Origin: Phycisphaerales bacterium
GTDB lineage: Bacteria > Planctomycetota > Phycisphaerae > UBA1845
Assembly (NCBI GenBank): GCA_020852275.1
Contig: JADZBE010000029.1
Span: 82,399 to 146,398 of the forward strand
Length of the DNA stretch: 64,000 nucleotides
Direction: 5' to 3'
Position 1 is the stretch's first letter, and every line of letters starts with the position of its first letter. The translations under genes and the position numbers were made by a program. Shown piece after piece: positions 15,754-24,558 of the stretch. The notes beneath the pieces were generated by a model. It was not told where the DNA came from and ran no database searches. It saw only the letters and a list, made by a program, of their open reading frames with translations.

Positions 15754-18291
15754 TCAAGCTTTCGTCAAGGCGAGCGCCGCATCAATCAGACCCAGATGCG
15801 AGTACGCCTGCGGAACGTTTCCCAGCGCGCGGCCGTGCCGCGGATCGTACTCTTCGGACAGCAGGCCGGTCGGTCCCACCAGCGACGCGAGCCGGTCGAA
15901 AAGACTTGCCGCCTCGTCTGGCCGCTCCCCTCGAGCATAGGCTTGAATCAGCCACGCCGTGCACAGGTGGAAGCCGCCTTCCCCGCCGGGCAACCCGTCG
16001 TCGCATCGATATCGGTACACCGTCGGCACGGCAAGCAGGTGCTGCTCGACGTAGCGGATCGTCGCCTGGAAACGCGGGTCGGTCATCGGGAGCAGTCCGC
16101 TCAGCCCGATGGACAGCGTGGCGGCATCGGCTTCATTTCCTTCGTAGGATCCGCAGTAGGCCCGACGCTCCTCGCTCCAACCGCGCGCCAGCACGTCCGT
16201 GGCCATCCGATCGCGCAGGGCGATCCATTCCGCCCGCGTGCGCCCCAGGTAGGCCGCGACGCGCAACGCCCGGTCCAGCGCCTGCCAGCACATCACCTTG
16301 GAGTGAACATGGTGCCGACGGGCAAGCCGAACCTCCCAGATGCCGTGATCGGCTTCGCTCCATCGCCGCTCAACAGCCTGGACCATCGTCTCCACCAGTT
16401 TCCAATGCTCCGAGGAGAGCGCAGCGCCTCGCTCCGCCAACAGGGCGACCAGCTCGGTGATGGGACCGAACACGTCAAGCTGGACCTGGTGGGCCGCGGC
16501 GTTTCCGACGCGCACGGGTCGGCTTCCGGCGTATCCGGAAAGTTCGGCGATCTCGCCTTCCTGTCCCAGGTGTCCGCCGGTCACGGTGTACACCGGGTTG
16601 AGGAGCGCGCCGGGCCCCATGTGTTCGCAAATCCCCAGCAACCAATCGAGGAGCTTGATGGCCGGACCGGTCGCGCCCAGGCGCACCAGCGACGCCGCAG
16701 CCAGGGCGGCGTCGCGAGGCCAGCAGAAGCGGTAGTCCCAGTTGCGAACGCCGCCGGCATGTTCCGGGAGGCTGGTCGTGGCGGCGGCGGCGATGGCGCC
16801 GGTGGGACCGAACGTCAGCGCCTTGATCAGCAGGGCACTTCGGAGGACGACGTCCTTGTGCTCGGCGGGCAGGCTCAGCGTAGAGGCCCAGTTTGACCAG
16901 AATCGGCGGGTGCGCTCGCGGCGCACGGACTCCGGCGCCGGATCCGGTTGAAGGCTCCCGGTTCCGCATCGCAGCTCCAGCACCACGGGGCCCGCCTCCA
17001 ACTCGAATTCCGCCACGGCCGCCTGGTGCTTCCCTTCGTCCACCAGCTTCCACGCCAGCCCCGGCGCCCGCAGCGCCAGCGGATCGATGGCGCCTTCCGC
17101 CACCACGCCGTTCTCGCAAACCTGCAATCGTGTTTCCACTCGACCGAAGTCGATGCGCGGCGCAAACGCCACCCGAACCGCGCCGCGCCCGGCGATCACC
17201 CGGATCAGGTCGGAGCGCCCCGCGCGCTGAAACGGCCGGCTGCCGCTGCAATCCAGGTAGTCGGTCACGCTCAGCCCCGGCCATTCCGTGCGCAGGATAA
17301 ACGTGTCGCTTTCGTAGCTTTGTTTCGGCGCCGGCGCGGGGCCAGCCGGGCGCACGTCGAAGAATCCCGCGGTGGGTCCGCCGAGCAGTTCCGCGAACAC
17401 CGCGGCGGAGTCAATTCGTGGAGCGCACATCCACACGACGCGCCCCGCATCGTCCAGCAGCGCCACCGTCCGCTGGTCCGAGAGGATGGAATGGCGCTCG
17501 ATGGGGGTGGCGTGCGAGCCGGCCAGCCACTGCGAGCGGCGCTCGGCTACGTCCGCAAGGGTGCGCACCACGCCAAGGGCGTCCACCGTCCGGTGCCGCG
17601 CCAGGCTCGGTCCGGCGCCAACTTTCACCCCCACGTCAGGTCCGCCGAGCGTGGCAAAGGCATCCTCGTCCGTCGCATCGTCGCCCAGAAAAAGAACGGC
17701 GGTCGCGCCCAGCCTCTGGCGAAGCCGCGAAAGGGCGACGCCCTTGTTCGTTTCCACCACGCTCAGCTCGATGACCTTTTTTCCATGGCGCACGTGAACG
17801 CCCGGTTGCCGGGCCGGCCCGTCCAGGATTCTCCGGACGGCTCGCTCCGCCGCATCGTCCTCCGCGGTTCGGTAATGGAACGCCAGCGACGGCGGTTTCT
17901 CCTCGAGCAGACACCCGGGGGTTTCCAGGGCGATCTCTTGAAGCTGCCTACGAAGCCCGTTGAGCAGCGTCCGCGCGTCCGCGTCCATCAACGACGCAAA
18001 CCCCGGCTCGAACTCACTGCCGTGACTGCCGACCAGGTGAGCGCCCTCAACCGCGCGCGTTCGCGCCGCCAGGTCGCTCAGCGCGCGCCCGGAGATCACG
18101 GCCACGTGCGTCTGCGGCATCTGCCCGAGCACGCGCAGCGCCACCAGCGCCTCCCGGCTCGCCTCCGCTTGGTCCGGCTGCGGCACGATCGGCGCGATCG
18201 TGCCGTCAAAATCGGTGGCCACCAGCAGCACCGGCGAGCGCGCCAACTCCTGTAGACGCAGGTCGAGTTCGCTCGTTTCAGGTGTGGACAT
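15754..18291 (-). CDS. otsB: Trehalose-6-phosphate phosphatase fused to a GH15 glucoamylase/trehalase-like domain
   Basis: An 845-residue fusion. The start is the ATG at 18291 ([10 protein letters not shown]), with AGGAGC upstream inside otsA; earlier codons give an Arg-rich tail. Residues about 15-240 form OtsB: nucleophile motif TDFDGTIAP, lysine in GKKVIEL and GDDATDEDAF for magnesium. Residues about 255-845 form a GH15 enzyme with an N-terminal beta-sandwich and an alpha/alpha barrel bearing NWDYRFCWPRDAAL and the late acidic motif LSEEYDPRHG. GH15 members include glucoamylases and bacterial trehalases. It overlaps the otsA end by 14 bp, so the two are coupled. OtsB releases trehalose; the GH15 half could then cleave it, or trim alpha-glucan. 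Confidence 0.93.
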   Translation of the reverse strand: MSTPETSELDLRLQELARSPVLLVATDFDGTIAPIVPQPDQAEASREALVALRVLGQMPQTHVAVISGRALSDLAARTRAVEGAHLVGSHGSEFEPGFASLMDADARTLLNGLRRQLQEIALETPGCLLEEKPPSLAFHYRTAEDDAAERAVRRILDGPARQPGVHVRHGKKVIELSVVETNKGVALSRLRQRLGATAVLFLGDDATDEDAFATLGGPDVGVKVGAGPSLARHRTVDALGVVRTLADVAERRSQWLAGSHATPIERHSILSDQRTVALLDDAGRVVWMCAPRIDSAAVFAELLGGPTAGFFDVRPAGPAPAPKQSYESDTFILRTEWPGLSVTDYLDCSGSRPFQRAGRSDLIRVIAGRGAVRVAFAPRIDFGRVETRLQVCENGVVAEGAIDPLALRAPGLAWKLVDEGKHQAAVAEFELEAGPVVLELRCGTGSLQPDPAPESVRRERTRRFWSNWASTLSLPAEHKDVVLRSALLIKALTFGPTGAIAAAATTSLPEHAGGVRNWDYRFCWPRDAALAAASLVRLGATGPAIKLLDWLLGICEHMGPGALLNPVYTVTGGHLGQEGEIAELSGYAGSRPVRVGNAAAHQVQLDVFGPITELVALLAERGAALSSEHWKLVETMVQAVERRWSEADHGIWEVRLARRHHVHSKVMCWQALDRALRVAAYLGRTRAEWIALRDRMATDVLARGWSEERRAYCGSYEGNEADAATLSIGLSGLLPMTDPRFQATIRYVEQHLLAVPTVYRYRCDDGLPGGEGGFHLCTAWLIQAYARGERPDEAASLFDRLASLVGPTGLLSEEYDPRHGRALGNVPQAYSHLGLIDAALALTKA

Positions 18292-19777
18292 GACCCGAAA
18301 GCTCCTGATCATCCTCCCGATGCGATTCCGGCGCGGCGTCCGACGGTGCGCCCTGCCCGCATTCTTCGCGGACGCCGCACGCGGCCAGAAACCGCTTGGC
18401 CCACGCATGTACGTCCTGACGACGAACCAGCCCGCGAAGCCGGTTCATCGGCGCGCGCCGTTGCCCGGGGGTCATCGCGACCGCGCGTCGGATCGCCTCT
18501 GCGGTGCCCTCCAGGTCATACGGGTTCACCACGATCGCGTCGCGATGAAGCTGAACGGCCGCGCCGGCGAACTCGCTGAGGATCAAGACACCGTTGCCTT
18601 CCACCTGGCATGCACAGTATTCCTTCGCCACGAGATTCATCCCGTCCTTCAGCGGCGTCACCAGCGCCACGTCCGCCACCCGGTAGTAAGCGAGAAGCTC
18701 CAGCCACTCCAGGCTGCGGAACACATGGTGAATCGGCACCCACCCCGGTTGGGTGAACTCCCCGTTGATCTGCGTCACGAGGCGCTCGATCTCCGCCTTG
18801 AGGTCCTGATACTGCGGAACGGCCTCGCGGCTGGGAACCACGACCTGCAGCAACGTCACCGCGCGGTGCAGCTCCGGGTATCGCCGCAGCGCCCGTTGAA
18901 AGGCGCGGAGCCGATACGGGATTCCTTTTGTGTAGTCCAGCCGATCCACCCCGAGGATGATCTGCTGGTTGGGCATGTCCGCGCGCAACGCCTGGGTGCG
19001 CGCGGTCACCTCGGGGCCGGCGGCCGCCTTGGCGTATTGCTCAAAGTCGATGCCGATGGGAAACGCGCCGATGGCGCAGCGGCGGCGGGAAGCGTCGCAT
19101 TCAATGACGCGCTGCCGCCTCCGCACCTTCGCCGCGGGCAGCAGCCGCGCGACACAATCGAGAAAATTCTCGACATCATGCGGCGTCTGGAACCCGATGA
19201 GGTCATGGTGAAGCAGTCCTTCGAGCACGTCGTTGCGCCACGGCAGCTTGAAGAAGATGTCAGGCGGCGGAAAGGGGATGTGAAGAAAGAAGCCCATGAG
19301 GTTGCCCAGCCCGCGCTCTCGCAGGCGGCGACCCATTCCCATCAGGTGGTAGTCCTGCACCCATACGAAATCTTCCGGTCGGACGTGTTCCAGAACCACA
19401 TCCGCAAAGGCGTGGCGGATCGCGATGTAACGCGTCCAGTAGTCCGGCACGAAGTTGCAGCGCGATTGCAGATCGTGAAACAAGGGCCAAATGATCTCGT
19501 TGGAGAAGCCCTGGTAGAAGCCCTCCACGTCTTCCTTCGACATCGGCACTGGTTTCAGCTCGAACCCCAGAGCCTGCGATTGAAGGCGCAGCTCGGTTTC
19601 GATGTCGCGCACGTCCGTGCCGACGGTTCCGGGCCAGCCGATCCACATGCCTCCGCGCCGCGCCAGCACCGGACCCAGCGCCGTCACCAGTCCACCCGAA
19701 GCGGGCGTGAGGCGCAACCCCGTCTCCTCGCGTTCGACCGCGACGGGAAGCCGATTGGATACCGCAATGATGCGCAA
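18278..19777 (-). CDS. otsA: Trehalose-6-phosphate synthase (OtsA, GT20)
   Basis: A 499-residue GT20 enzyme that joins UDP- or ADP-glucose to glucose-6-phosphate to give trehalose-6-phosphate. Seen motifs: SNRLPV at the start, GGLVTAL for donor phosphate binding, [40 protein letters not shown] and the late [14 protein letters not shown]. Length is normal for the family plus a short hydrophilic tail. The start ATG at 19777 gives the canonical [11 protein letters not shown]. It is the first gene of a two-gene unit with the OtsB-GH15 fusion. Cytoplasmic. Confidence 0.97.
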   Translation of the reverse strand: MRIIAVSNRLPVAVEREETGLRLTPASGGLVTALGPVLARRGGMWIGWPGTVGTDVRDIETELRLQSQALGFELKPVPMSKEDVEGFYQGFSNEIIWPLFHDLQSRCNFVPDYWTRYIAIRHAFADVVLEHVRPEDFVWVQDYHLMGMGRRLRERGLGNLMGFFLHIPFPPPDIFFKLPWRNDVLEGLLHHDLIGFQTPHDVENFLDCVARLLPAAKVRRRQRVIECDASRRRCAIGAFPIGIDFEQYAKAAAGPEVTARTQALRADMPNQQIILGVDRLDYTKGIPYRLRAFQRALRRYPELHRAVTLLQVVVPSREAVPQYQDLKAEIERLVTQINGEFTQPGWVPIHHVFRSLEWLELLAYYRVADVALVTPLKDGMNLVAKEYCACQVEGNGVLILSEFAGAAVQLHRDAIVVNPYDLEGTAEAIRRAVAMTPGQRRAPMNRLRGLVRRQDVHAWAKRFLAACGVREECGQGAPSDAAPESHREDDQELSGHVHT

Positions 19778-20281
19778 CGCGCTCGCTCCAGCAGGGTAAA
19801 TGGCCCGGCATGTCGAACCCTCCCCGGGCGGATCCCGGGTTTCCGCATGAGGACCGAGTCTTCCCGCGACGAGACCCCGATCCAGGATGAGTCACCTATT
19901 CTAGGCGCGCATGCCTGCCAGGGGCAGCACGACCACGGGGTGGCTTGCGTTCCGGGAGGGACCGCTGAAAACCGGCGGCTCTCCGAGACGAGCATGGGAT
20001 CATGCGCGCTTTCGGCGCCCGAGCCACCCCGCGGCACACGCCGATCCACATGCGTCGCGAGTCCACCTGCTCTGCTCAGCCGCTGCGACACCGGTGGCAC
20101 GGACCTCCGGGACGAGATTTCTCCAGAGGAATTCCGGCGCCGAAGCATTCGATTCGCAGGCTTGCATTGGGTTGTTGCTGCGGCGGCAGACCCCACCCTC
20201 CCGCGGCCGGCGCCCGGACCCGACGCCTCCCCATGCCGGATGCCCGCGGCGGCGCCTTTCGTCTCCGCGGAAAAATTATTA
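19778..20281. other. Divergent spacer between otsA and the ArsR cluster
   Basis: About 500 bp with no open frame resembling a known protein. Reading frames here are Arg/Pro-rich shadows. No hairpin repeat stands out. The otsA promoter must lie near 19778-19900 but is not visible to me. Confidence 0.4.
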
Positions 20282-20332
20282 AACCAGGTGGTTGACTTTT
20301 TCAGGAGGCCGGATATATTGAACCACATGGTT
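20282..20332 (+). promoter_or_regulatory. Promoter with paired AACCAnnTGGTT operators for the ArsR-SRPBCC cluster
   Basis: Two near-identical palindromes, AACCAGGTGGTT (20282-20293) and AACCACATGGTT (20321-20332), flank a promoter with -35 TTGACT (20292-20297), a 16-bp spacer and -10 TATATT (20314-20319). The first operator touches the -35 box; the second covers the expected start point and contains the arsR ATG (20327). This layout fits self-repression by the ArsR protein. The expected start of transcription is at or within a base or two of the ATG, so the arsR message may be leaderless. Confidence 0.75.
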
Positions 20333-20686
20333 TCAGATCGCGCGCCGAATCTTGATCGCGTCTTTCACGCGCTGGCCCACCCGGCCCGGCGTTCCATCCT
20401 CCGCCGGCTTGCGGCGGGGGAGCTGAATCTCAGCGAACTGGCCCAACCCTTGCGCATGACGTTCCCCGCCGCGTCCAAGCACGTCCGGGTGCTGGAGCGG
20501 GCCAGGCTCGTGCGCCGCCGGGTGTCCGGGCGGCAGCACCGCTGCCGCCTGCACGCCGCTCCGCTGCAGGAGGCGGTCCTGTGGACGGAGCAGTTTCGCC
20601 AGCAGTGGGAAGGGCGATTCCAGACCTTGGACGCTCTCCTTGAGGACATGAAATCGGAAACCCGCGGCCCCTCCAGGCGCCGCTGA
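20327..20686 (+). CDS. ArsR-family winged-helix repressor
   Basis: A 119-residue ArsR-type regulator. The ATG at 20327 gives MVSDRAPNLDRVFHALAHPA, the usual start of the subgroup that sits beside SRPBCC/AHSA1 genes. The winged helix contains RRSILRRLAAGELNLSELAQ and the recognition helix MTFPAASKHVRVLERARLV. There is no CxC metal site, so metal sensing is unlikely. An AGGAGG lies 18 bp upstream, too far for normal use and inside the promoter, which fits leaderless translation. It probably represses itself and the genes downstream. Confidence 0.93.
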   Translation: MVSDRAPNLDRVFHALAHPARRSILRRLAAGELNLSELAQPLRMTFPAASKHVRVLERARLVRRRVSGRQHRCRLHAAPLQEAVLWTEQFRQQWEGRFQTLDALLEDMKSETRGPSRRR

Positions 20687-20734
20687 ATCGTTCGGGCAGC
20701 CGTGAGTTTTCCCGGCAAGAACAAGGAGAAACGC

Positions 20735-21265
20735 ATGATCGCCGCAGGATTGAAAGTCTCGACTCCGACGGACACCACCATCGTGATGACCCGCGCCTTC
20801 AACGCCCCGCGCCCGCTGGTGTGGAAGGCCATGACGGACGCCCAGCTCGTCCGCCGCTGGATGTTCTGCCCGCCGGGGTGGTCGTGGGCAACGTGCGAGA
20901 TGGACGTTCGCGTCGGAGGGACCTACCGCTGGGAGTGGAACGGTCCGGACGGCAGCCTGGCGCTGACGATCCGGGGCGTGCACCGCGAGGTGGACCCGCC
21001 GGTCCGAAACGTCCATACCGAACGAATGGAGATGGCGCCCGGCGCCGGACCTTGCGCGCCGGACGGCGGCCCTCCCGAACCGTGGGAGCTTGTCGCAACG
21101 CTCGAGTTGACCGAGAAAGACGGCGCCACGTCGATGAAGATGACGCTGGCCTTCGGCTCCAAGCAGGCTCGCGACACCGCGCTCAAGTCAGGCATGGAGC
21201 AGGGCATGGAGGCGGGGTACCAGCAACTCGACGCGTTCCTGAGCGCGCAGGCGACCGGCGCGTGA
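20735..21265 (+). CDS. SRPBCC (AHSA1-type) domain protein
   Basis: A 176-residue protein of the START-like AHSA1/SRPBCC group, with a deep hydrophobic ligand cavity in family members. The start ATG at 20735 has AAGGAG 7 bp upstream. Family features are the opening VMTRAFNAPRPLVWKAMTD, then LVRRWMFCPPGW, the DVRVGGTYRWEW turn and the C-terminal helix GMEAGYQQLDAFL. It follows arsR by 48 bp, the standard pairing of an ArsR repressor with an AHSA1 protein. Ligand and reaction are unknown. Confidence 0.92.
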   Translation: MIAAGLKVSTPTDTTIVMTRAFNAPRPLVWKAMTDAQLVRRWMFCPPGWSWATCEMDVRVGGTYRWEWNGPDGSLALTIRGVHREVDPPVRNVHTERMEMAPGAGPCAPDGGPPEPWELVATLELTEKDGATSMKMTLAFGSKQARDTALKSGMEQGMEAGYQQLDAFLSAQATGA

Positions 21266-21324
21266 AGCGATCGCTCGAGTTTGGCGCCGTTTCGTCACAC
21301 GTTGCTTGAAAGGAGGCAGGGGTT

Positions 21325-21762
21325 ATGAAACGACCCAGGGATTCCGCAACCGGCGCCAGCGCGCGCCGCGGCGGAGACGAACTTTCCGCCTACGCAGATG
21401 GTCTGGCGTCGCCGTTCGGCGCGATGTGCAACACGCTCCGCGCGCTGATCGAAGCCGCCTTGCCGGGGGCAACGTCCAAGGTCTGGCACGGCAGCCCGGT
21501 GTGGTTCATCGATGGCAACCCCGTCGTGGGCTACAACGCGACCGCGAAGTCCGTCAATCTGCTGCTCTGGAACGGGCAGGCGCTCGACGAGCCTGAGTTG
21601 AAGCCGGTCGGAAAGTACGGCGCGGCGCAGGCCGTGTTCGCCGGCCCGGACGAAATCGACGGCCGTGCGATACGTCGATGGCTGAAAAAGGCTGGAGCGA
21701 ATGTGTTCGATTCGAAAGCGTTCTTCAAGAAGCTGCGCGAGAAGCGCAGGACGCGGCCATGA
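21325..21762 (+). CDS. DUF1801 (YdhG-like) domain protein
   Basis: A 145-residue cytoplasmic protein with a good ribosome site (aaaggagg) before the ATG at 21325. Residues about 35-125 match the DUF1801 fold: ALIEAALPGATSKVWHGSPVWF, GNPVVGYNATAKSVNLLLW, then FFKKLREKRR at the end. Such genes often occur with ArsR, SRPBCC and DinB genes, as here. No catalytic role is established. Confidence 0.85.
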   Translation: MKRPRDSATGASARRGGDELSAYADGLASPFGAMCNTLRALIEAALPGATSKVWHGSPVWFIDGNPVVGYNATAKSVNLLLWNGQALDEPELKPVGKYGAAQAVFAGPDEIDGRAIRRWLKKAGANVFDSKAFFKKLREKRRTRP

Positions 21763-21801
21763 GGGCCAGCGCAAGGACGCGCGCGAGCGGCGCTGGCCGG
21801 C

Positions 21802-22020
21802 GTGCGCGACTGGGGAGCAGAAATCGAGTACCAGGTGATCGACGACGACAGTCAGCCGACGATCGTCGCCACGACCCGGGGTGAGATCTTCACGCAGCTC
21901 GTGCTGCACGAGGTGCATCACCGCGCGCAGGCGATGAGCCTGTTGCGCCAGCTCGGCGTCGCGGCGGAAGACCTCGACGGCAACACCCTGACGTACCGGC
22001 GACGAAAGGTGTGCGAATGA
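21802..22020 (+). pseudogene. C-terminal remnant of a DinB-family gene
   Basis: A 72-residue open frame from a GTG at 21802 that matches only the last part of DinB/YfiT-type proteins: HEVHHRAQAMSLLRQLG carries the third metal-binding histidine cluster, but the helices with the first two ligands are missing. It begins 40 bp after the DUF1801 stop, in sequence that still reads like the lost middle of the gene. A deletion that removed the N-terminal two thirds is the simplest reading. A complete DinB gene follows at 22106, but the two proteins are not close, so this is not a simple recent duplicate. Confidence 0.65.
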
Positions 22021-22105
22021 CGCGGGGCGGGTTGTTGACCCTGCCGTCCACGAAGCGTGAAGCCCGCGACCGCGGCAGGCTCGCAGTAAGAGAAAGGAGA
22101 AACCG

Positions 22106-22546
22106 ATGGATCCATCCTTGCTTCTGAAACTGTGGGATCAATCCTGGACGGAGGGAATCTGGGTGGCGCCGTGGGCCAAAGCCGTGCAAGACGTGACGCC
22201 GGCGCAGGCCGCATGGGCACCAAGCCTCAACCGCAACAGCATCTGGCAGATCGTCCACCACGTGTGCATCTGGCGCGAGGACACGTTGTCGAAGTTCGAT
22301 GGTCGTCCCGGTCCGGCGCGCGCGGACCTCGATCGTGACAACTTCGCCAAGCCGGCCGCGCCTGACCAAGCCGCGTGGGACCGGACGCGCGACCGCTTGC
22401 GTGCGACGCACGATGCAATCCGCGAGGCGATCTCCCGGCCCAACGCGTCGATGGAGCGGTTGCCGTATCACGTGGGGCATGACTGCTATCACCTCGGGCA
22501 GATCATGTACCTCCGCGCCATGCAGGGGCTGGCCCCCATCGAATAG
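22106..22546 (+). CDS. DinB-family metal-binding four-helix protein
   Basis: A 146-residue DinB-family protein. The ATG at 22106 has aaaggaga upstream. Metal ligands of the family are seen as His in QIVHHVCIWRED and the late pair in YHVGHDCYHLGQIMYLR. Family members bind nickel or zinc; some are thiol-dependent transferases, others are damage-induced with unknown function. It is the last gene of the ArsR-SRPBCC-DUF1801 cluster. Confidence 0.9.
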   Translation: MDPSLLLKLWDQSWTEGIWVAPWAKAVQDVTPAQAAWAPSLNRNSIWQIVHHVCIWREDTLSKFDGRPGPARADLDRDNFAKPAAPDQAAWDRTRDRLRATHDAIREAISRPNASMERLPYHVGHDCYHLGQIMYLRAMQGLAPIE

Positions 22547-23035
22547 CAACTTCGCCGGGAGAGCCGATCGCGACCCGATCAGCTCGCTTGTCGTCGGTTG
22601 AGTGCTTCCGCCACGGGCAGGCATGCGCGAAGGACCCCGATCGCAGGGTCGTCCAGCCATCGCGCTCCCGCGGCGACTCCACCGCTCCGGTCGACGAGGT
22701 CCACGAAAACCTGCTTCTGCCTGGTCCAGCGCCGCCTGGTGCGATCCGGAAAGCCGATTCCCTTTCGACTGCGCAATGATGATCCCTTCGGTATTCCAGG
22801 CTTCAATCATGGTGCGTCCATTCGTCCATGCAGGGAGCGATAACCAAAATACGGGATGGAAACACCGACCGGCCCTGGAATGGCGGAAACCGGCGGAATC
22901 CGCAGGCTGTTCAGGCCGCTGCTTCCGCGCAGCGCTGCCGGCGATGAGGCAGGCGCATCCCATCGGGCGCGACGCTGTCTTGTCCTCAAGGTTTAGCAGG
23001 ATGCGGTAAACGGCGAGGTTCGTCGTTCCCGGGAA
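22547..23035. other. Spacer with no recognisable gene
   Basis: The minus-strand frames here (for example 22579-22806) have mixed composition and no family match that I recognise. They could be a decayed gene or chance. Together with the repeat at 23036-23170 this fills the gap between the DinB gene and the HDOD gene. Confidence 0.35.
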
Positions 23036-23170
23036 GGCAAGAATCCAGCCCATGGGATTGCGAGGGGGGCCGAATCCGGCGGCGCTCCTGCGCGGGCTGG
23101 ACCCCCGCCTGCGCGGGGGTGAGGGGGCGCATGCCCGGTTTCGAGTGCCACCGCGGGCTGCCCGGCGGTC
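23036..23170. repeat. Dispersed two-hairpin repeat, copy A
   Basis: Starts near gaatccagcc (23041), contains the perfect hairpin ACCCCCGCCTGCGCGGGGGT (23101-23120) and ends with ggtttcgagtgccaccgcgggctg. The same order of words, with the same hairpin, recurs at 63114-63245. The form resembles the common bacterial dispersed element whose shadow translation reads DPRLRGGD. Confidence 0.75.
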
Positions 23171-23350
23171 GGGGCGGCGAGGTCTAGGGAACTCCACTTA
23201 TGCATCGCGCCTTCGCCTCATATCAGGGCTTGGGAATGGCGGCTTCCGATATAACGACCGGGTGATGCGGTCATGTCTGGCCGCGACAAGGAAGGTTTGC
23301 GGCGGGGCGCCGTTCGCAGGGAAGGGGGCGCACGCGCGGGAGGCTCGACG

Positions 23351-24277
23351 ATGAAGGCTGAAGTGTTTGAAGCGATCAAGCGGTCCGCCGCGGTGCCGTC
23401 GATGCCCGCCGTGGTCGTGCGGTTTCTCGAAGTGATCCAGGATCCCAACTTCGAGTACGACCACGTCGTGCGCACGCTCTCGGCCGACGCAGGAACCGTC
23501 AGCGAAATCCTGCGCCTGGCGAACTCCCCGCTGTTCGGCGTGCGCAACGACGTCACGTCGCTCAAAGTGGCCTTGACGCTGCTGGGACCGAAGCGCACGC
23601 GCTCCCTGGTGCTGGGGCGGTATCTCGTCGAGATGATGGGCGGGCGCAGCGTGGATGCGCTGGACATGAGCTACTGCTGGCGGCGTTCGCTGGTGTGCGC
23701 CTCGGCCGCGTCGCACTTTGCCAAGGTCGTGCTGCCGGGATCGCGCGAGGAAGTGTTTATCAGCGCGCTGCTGTGCGACATCGGCATCCCGATCCTTGCC
23801 CAGTCCTTCCCCGACCGATATGCGCCCATCGCGGAGCGGTTCGTCCCCTACGGCGCGGACATCACGCCGGAAGCGGAAACCTCGGCGGTGGACACGACGC
23901 ACGCGGAAGTGTCAGCGCTGGTGCTGTCTTACTGGAAGCTTCCGGATGTGGTGACGGCTTCCGTGCGGCTGCATCAGACGCCGCCGGTGACGGACGCGCG
24001 CGAGCCGATGCGCATCGCGCGGCTGATCCGCGCGGCGGACCAGATTTCCAAGCTGCTGTGCGAAATTCCGGATGAGCGCCGCATCGAGCCGGTGTGCAGC
24101 GAGGCGCTGAAGTGGGCGGGCTGCGGCGTGGGCGTGCTGATGGACATGCTGCCGCGCCTGGAAAAGGAGGTCTCCGAGCTGGCGAACCTGCTGCGCATCG
24201 ACGTGATCCCCAGCCGCGTGTACGAGGTCATCGCGCAGACCTTGCAGGAGAAGCTGCAAGTGGCCGTGGGGGCGTGA
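23351..24277 (+). CDS. HDOD-domain protein
   Basis: A 308-residue cytoplasmic protein from the ATG at 23351 (gggagg upstream). It is almost all HDOD domain: PSMPAVVVRFLEVIQDPNF, ADAGTVSEILRLANSPLFG, VALTLLGPKRTRSLVLGRYL, then the HD-like part FISALLCDIGIPILAQSFP and HAEVSALVLSYWKLPD. HDOD proteins lack the full HD metal site and act as signalling scaffolds in motility, virulence and cell-cycle control. It stands alone, with no adjacent kinase or GGDEF gene, so its partner is not evident. Confidence 0.93.
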   Translation: MKAEVFEAIKRSAAVPSMPAVVVRFLEVIQDPNFEYDHVVRTLSADAGTVSEILRLANSPLFGVRNDVTSLKVALTLLGPKRTRSLVLGRYLVEMMGGRSVDALDMSYCWRRSLVCASAASHFAKVVLPGSREEVFISALLCDIGIPILAQSFPDRYAPIAERFVPYGADITPEAETSAVDTTHAEVSALVLSYWKLPDVVTASVRLHQTPPVTDAREPMRIARLIRAADQISKLLCEIPDERRIEPVCSEALKWAGCGVGVLMDMLPRLEKEVSELANLLRIDVIPSRVYEVIAQTLQEKLQVAVGA

Positions 24278-24379
24278 CCCTCCACGCGTCGCCGGCATCC
24301 GCGGCGCGGTCCGCCAACCAAGCCGCAACCACCAGGAAACGGTGGACCCACTGAGCCGCGCCCGTCAGGAAGCGGTGGC

Positions 24380-24503
24380 CCCTTGCTGGCGCTGCGGGTT
24401 CTGAACCCGAAGCGCAAGCGAGGGCGAATTGCATCTGCGGGTGGGACGTGGAGCCACACGTCAGCCACGGGGTTGACCCTTGCTGGCGCTGCGGGTTCTG
24501 AAC
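24380..24503. repeat. Pair of direct repeats between the HDOD and TPR genes
   Basis: The 27-bp word beginning cccttgctggcgctgcgggt occurs exactly twice, at 24380-24406 and 24477-24503, 97 bp apart in the convergent gap. A similar word (ccctcgctggcgctacggtttctgaa) is present at 6963-6988, so it belongs to a dispersed family. The gap has no gene. Confidence 0.7.
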
Positions 24504-24558
24504 GTGCGGCCTGTTACGCCGACGGCCCTCCTCCGCCGCGGTCAGTCCACTTTCACCC

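Noticed and set aside
16948..20326. Long plus-strand frames over the trehalose genes, one open into arsR
   Set aside because: The sense strand is certain from OtsA and OtsB motifs. The arsR protein starts only at 20327, where family sequence begins and the promoter ends.
22579..23197. Minus-strand frames as a decayed gene
   Set aside because: No domain or motif recognised, and frames change along the stretch. Left as unexplained spacer.
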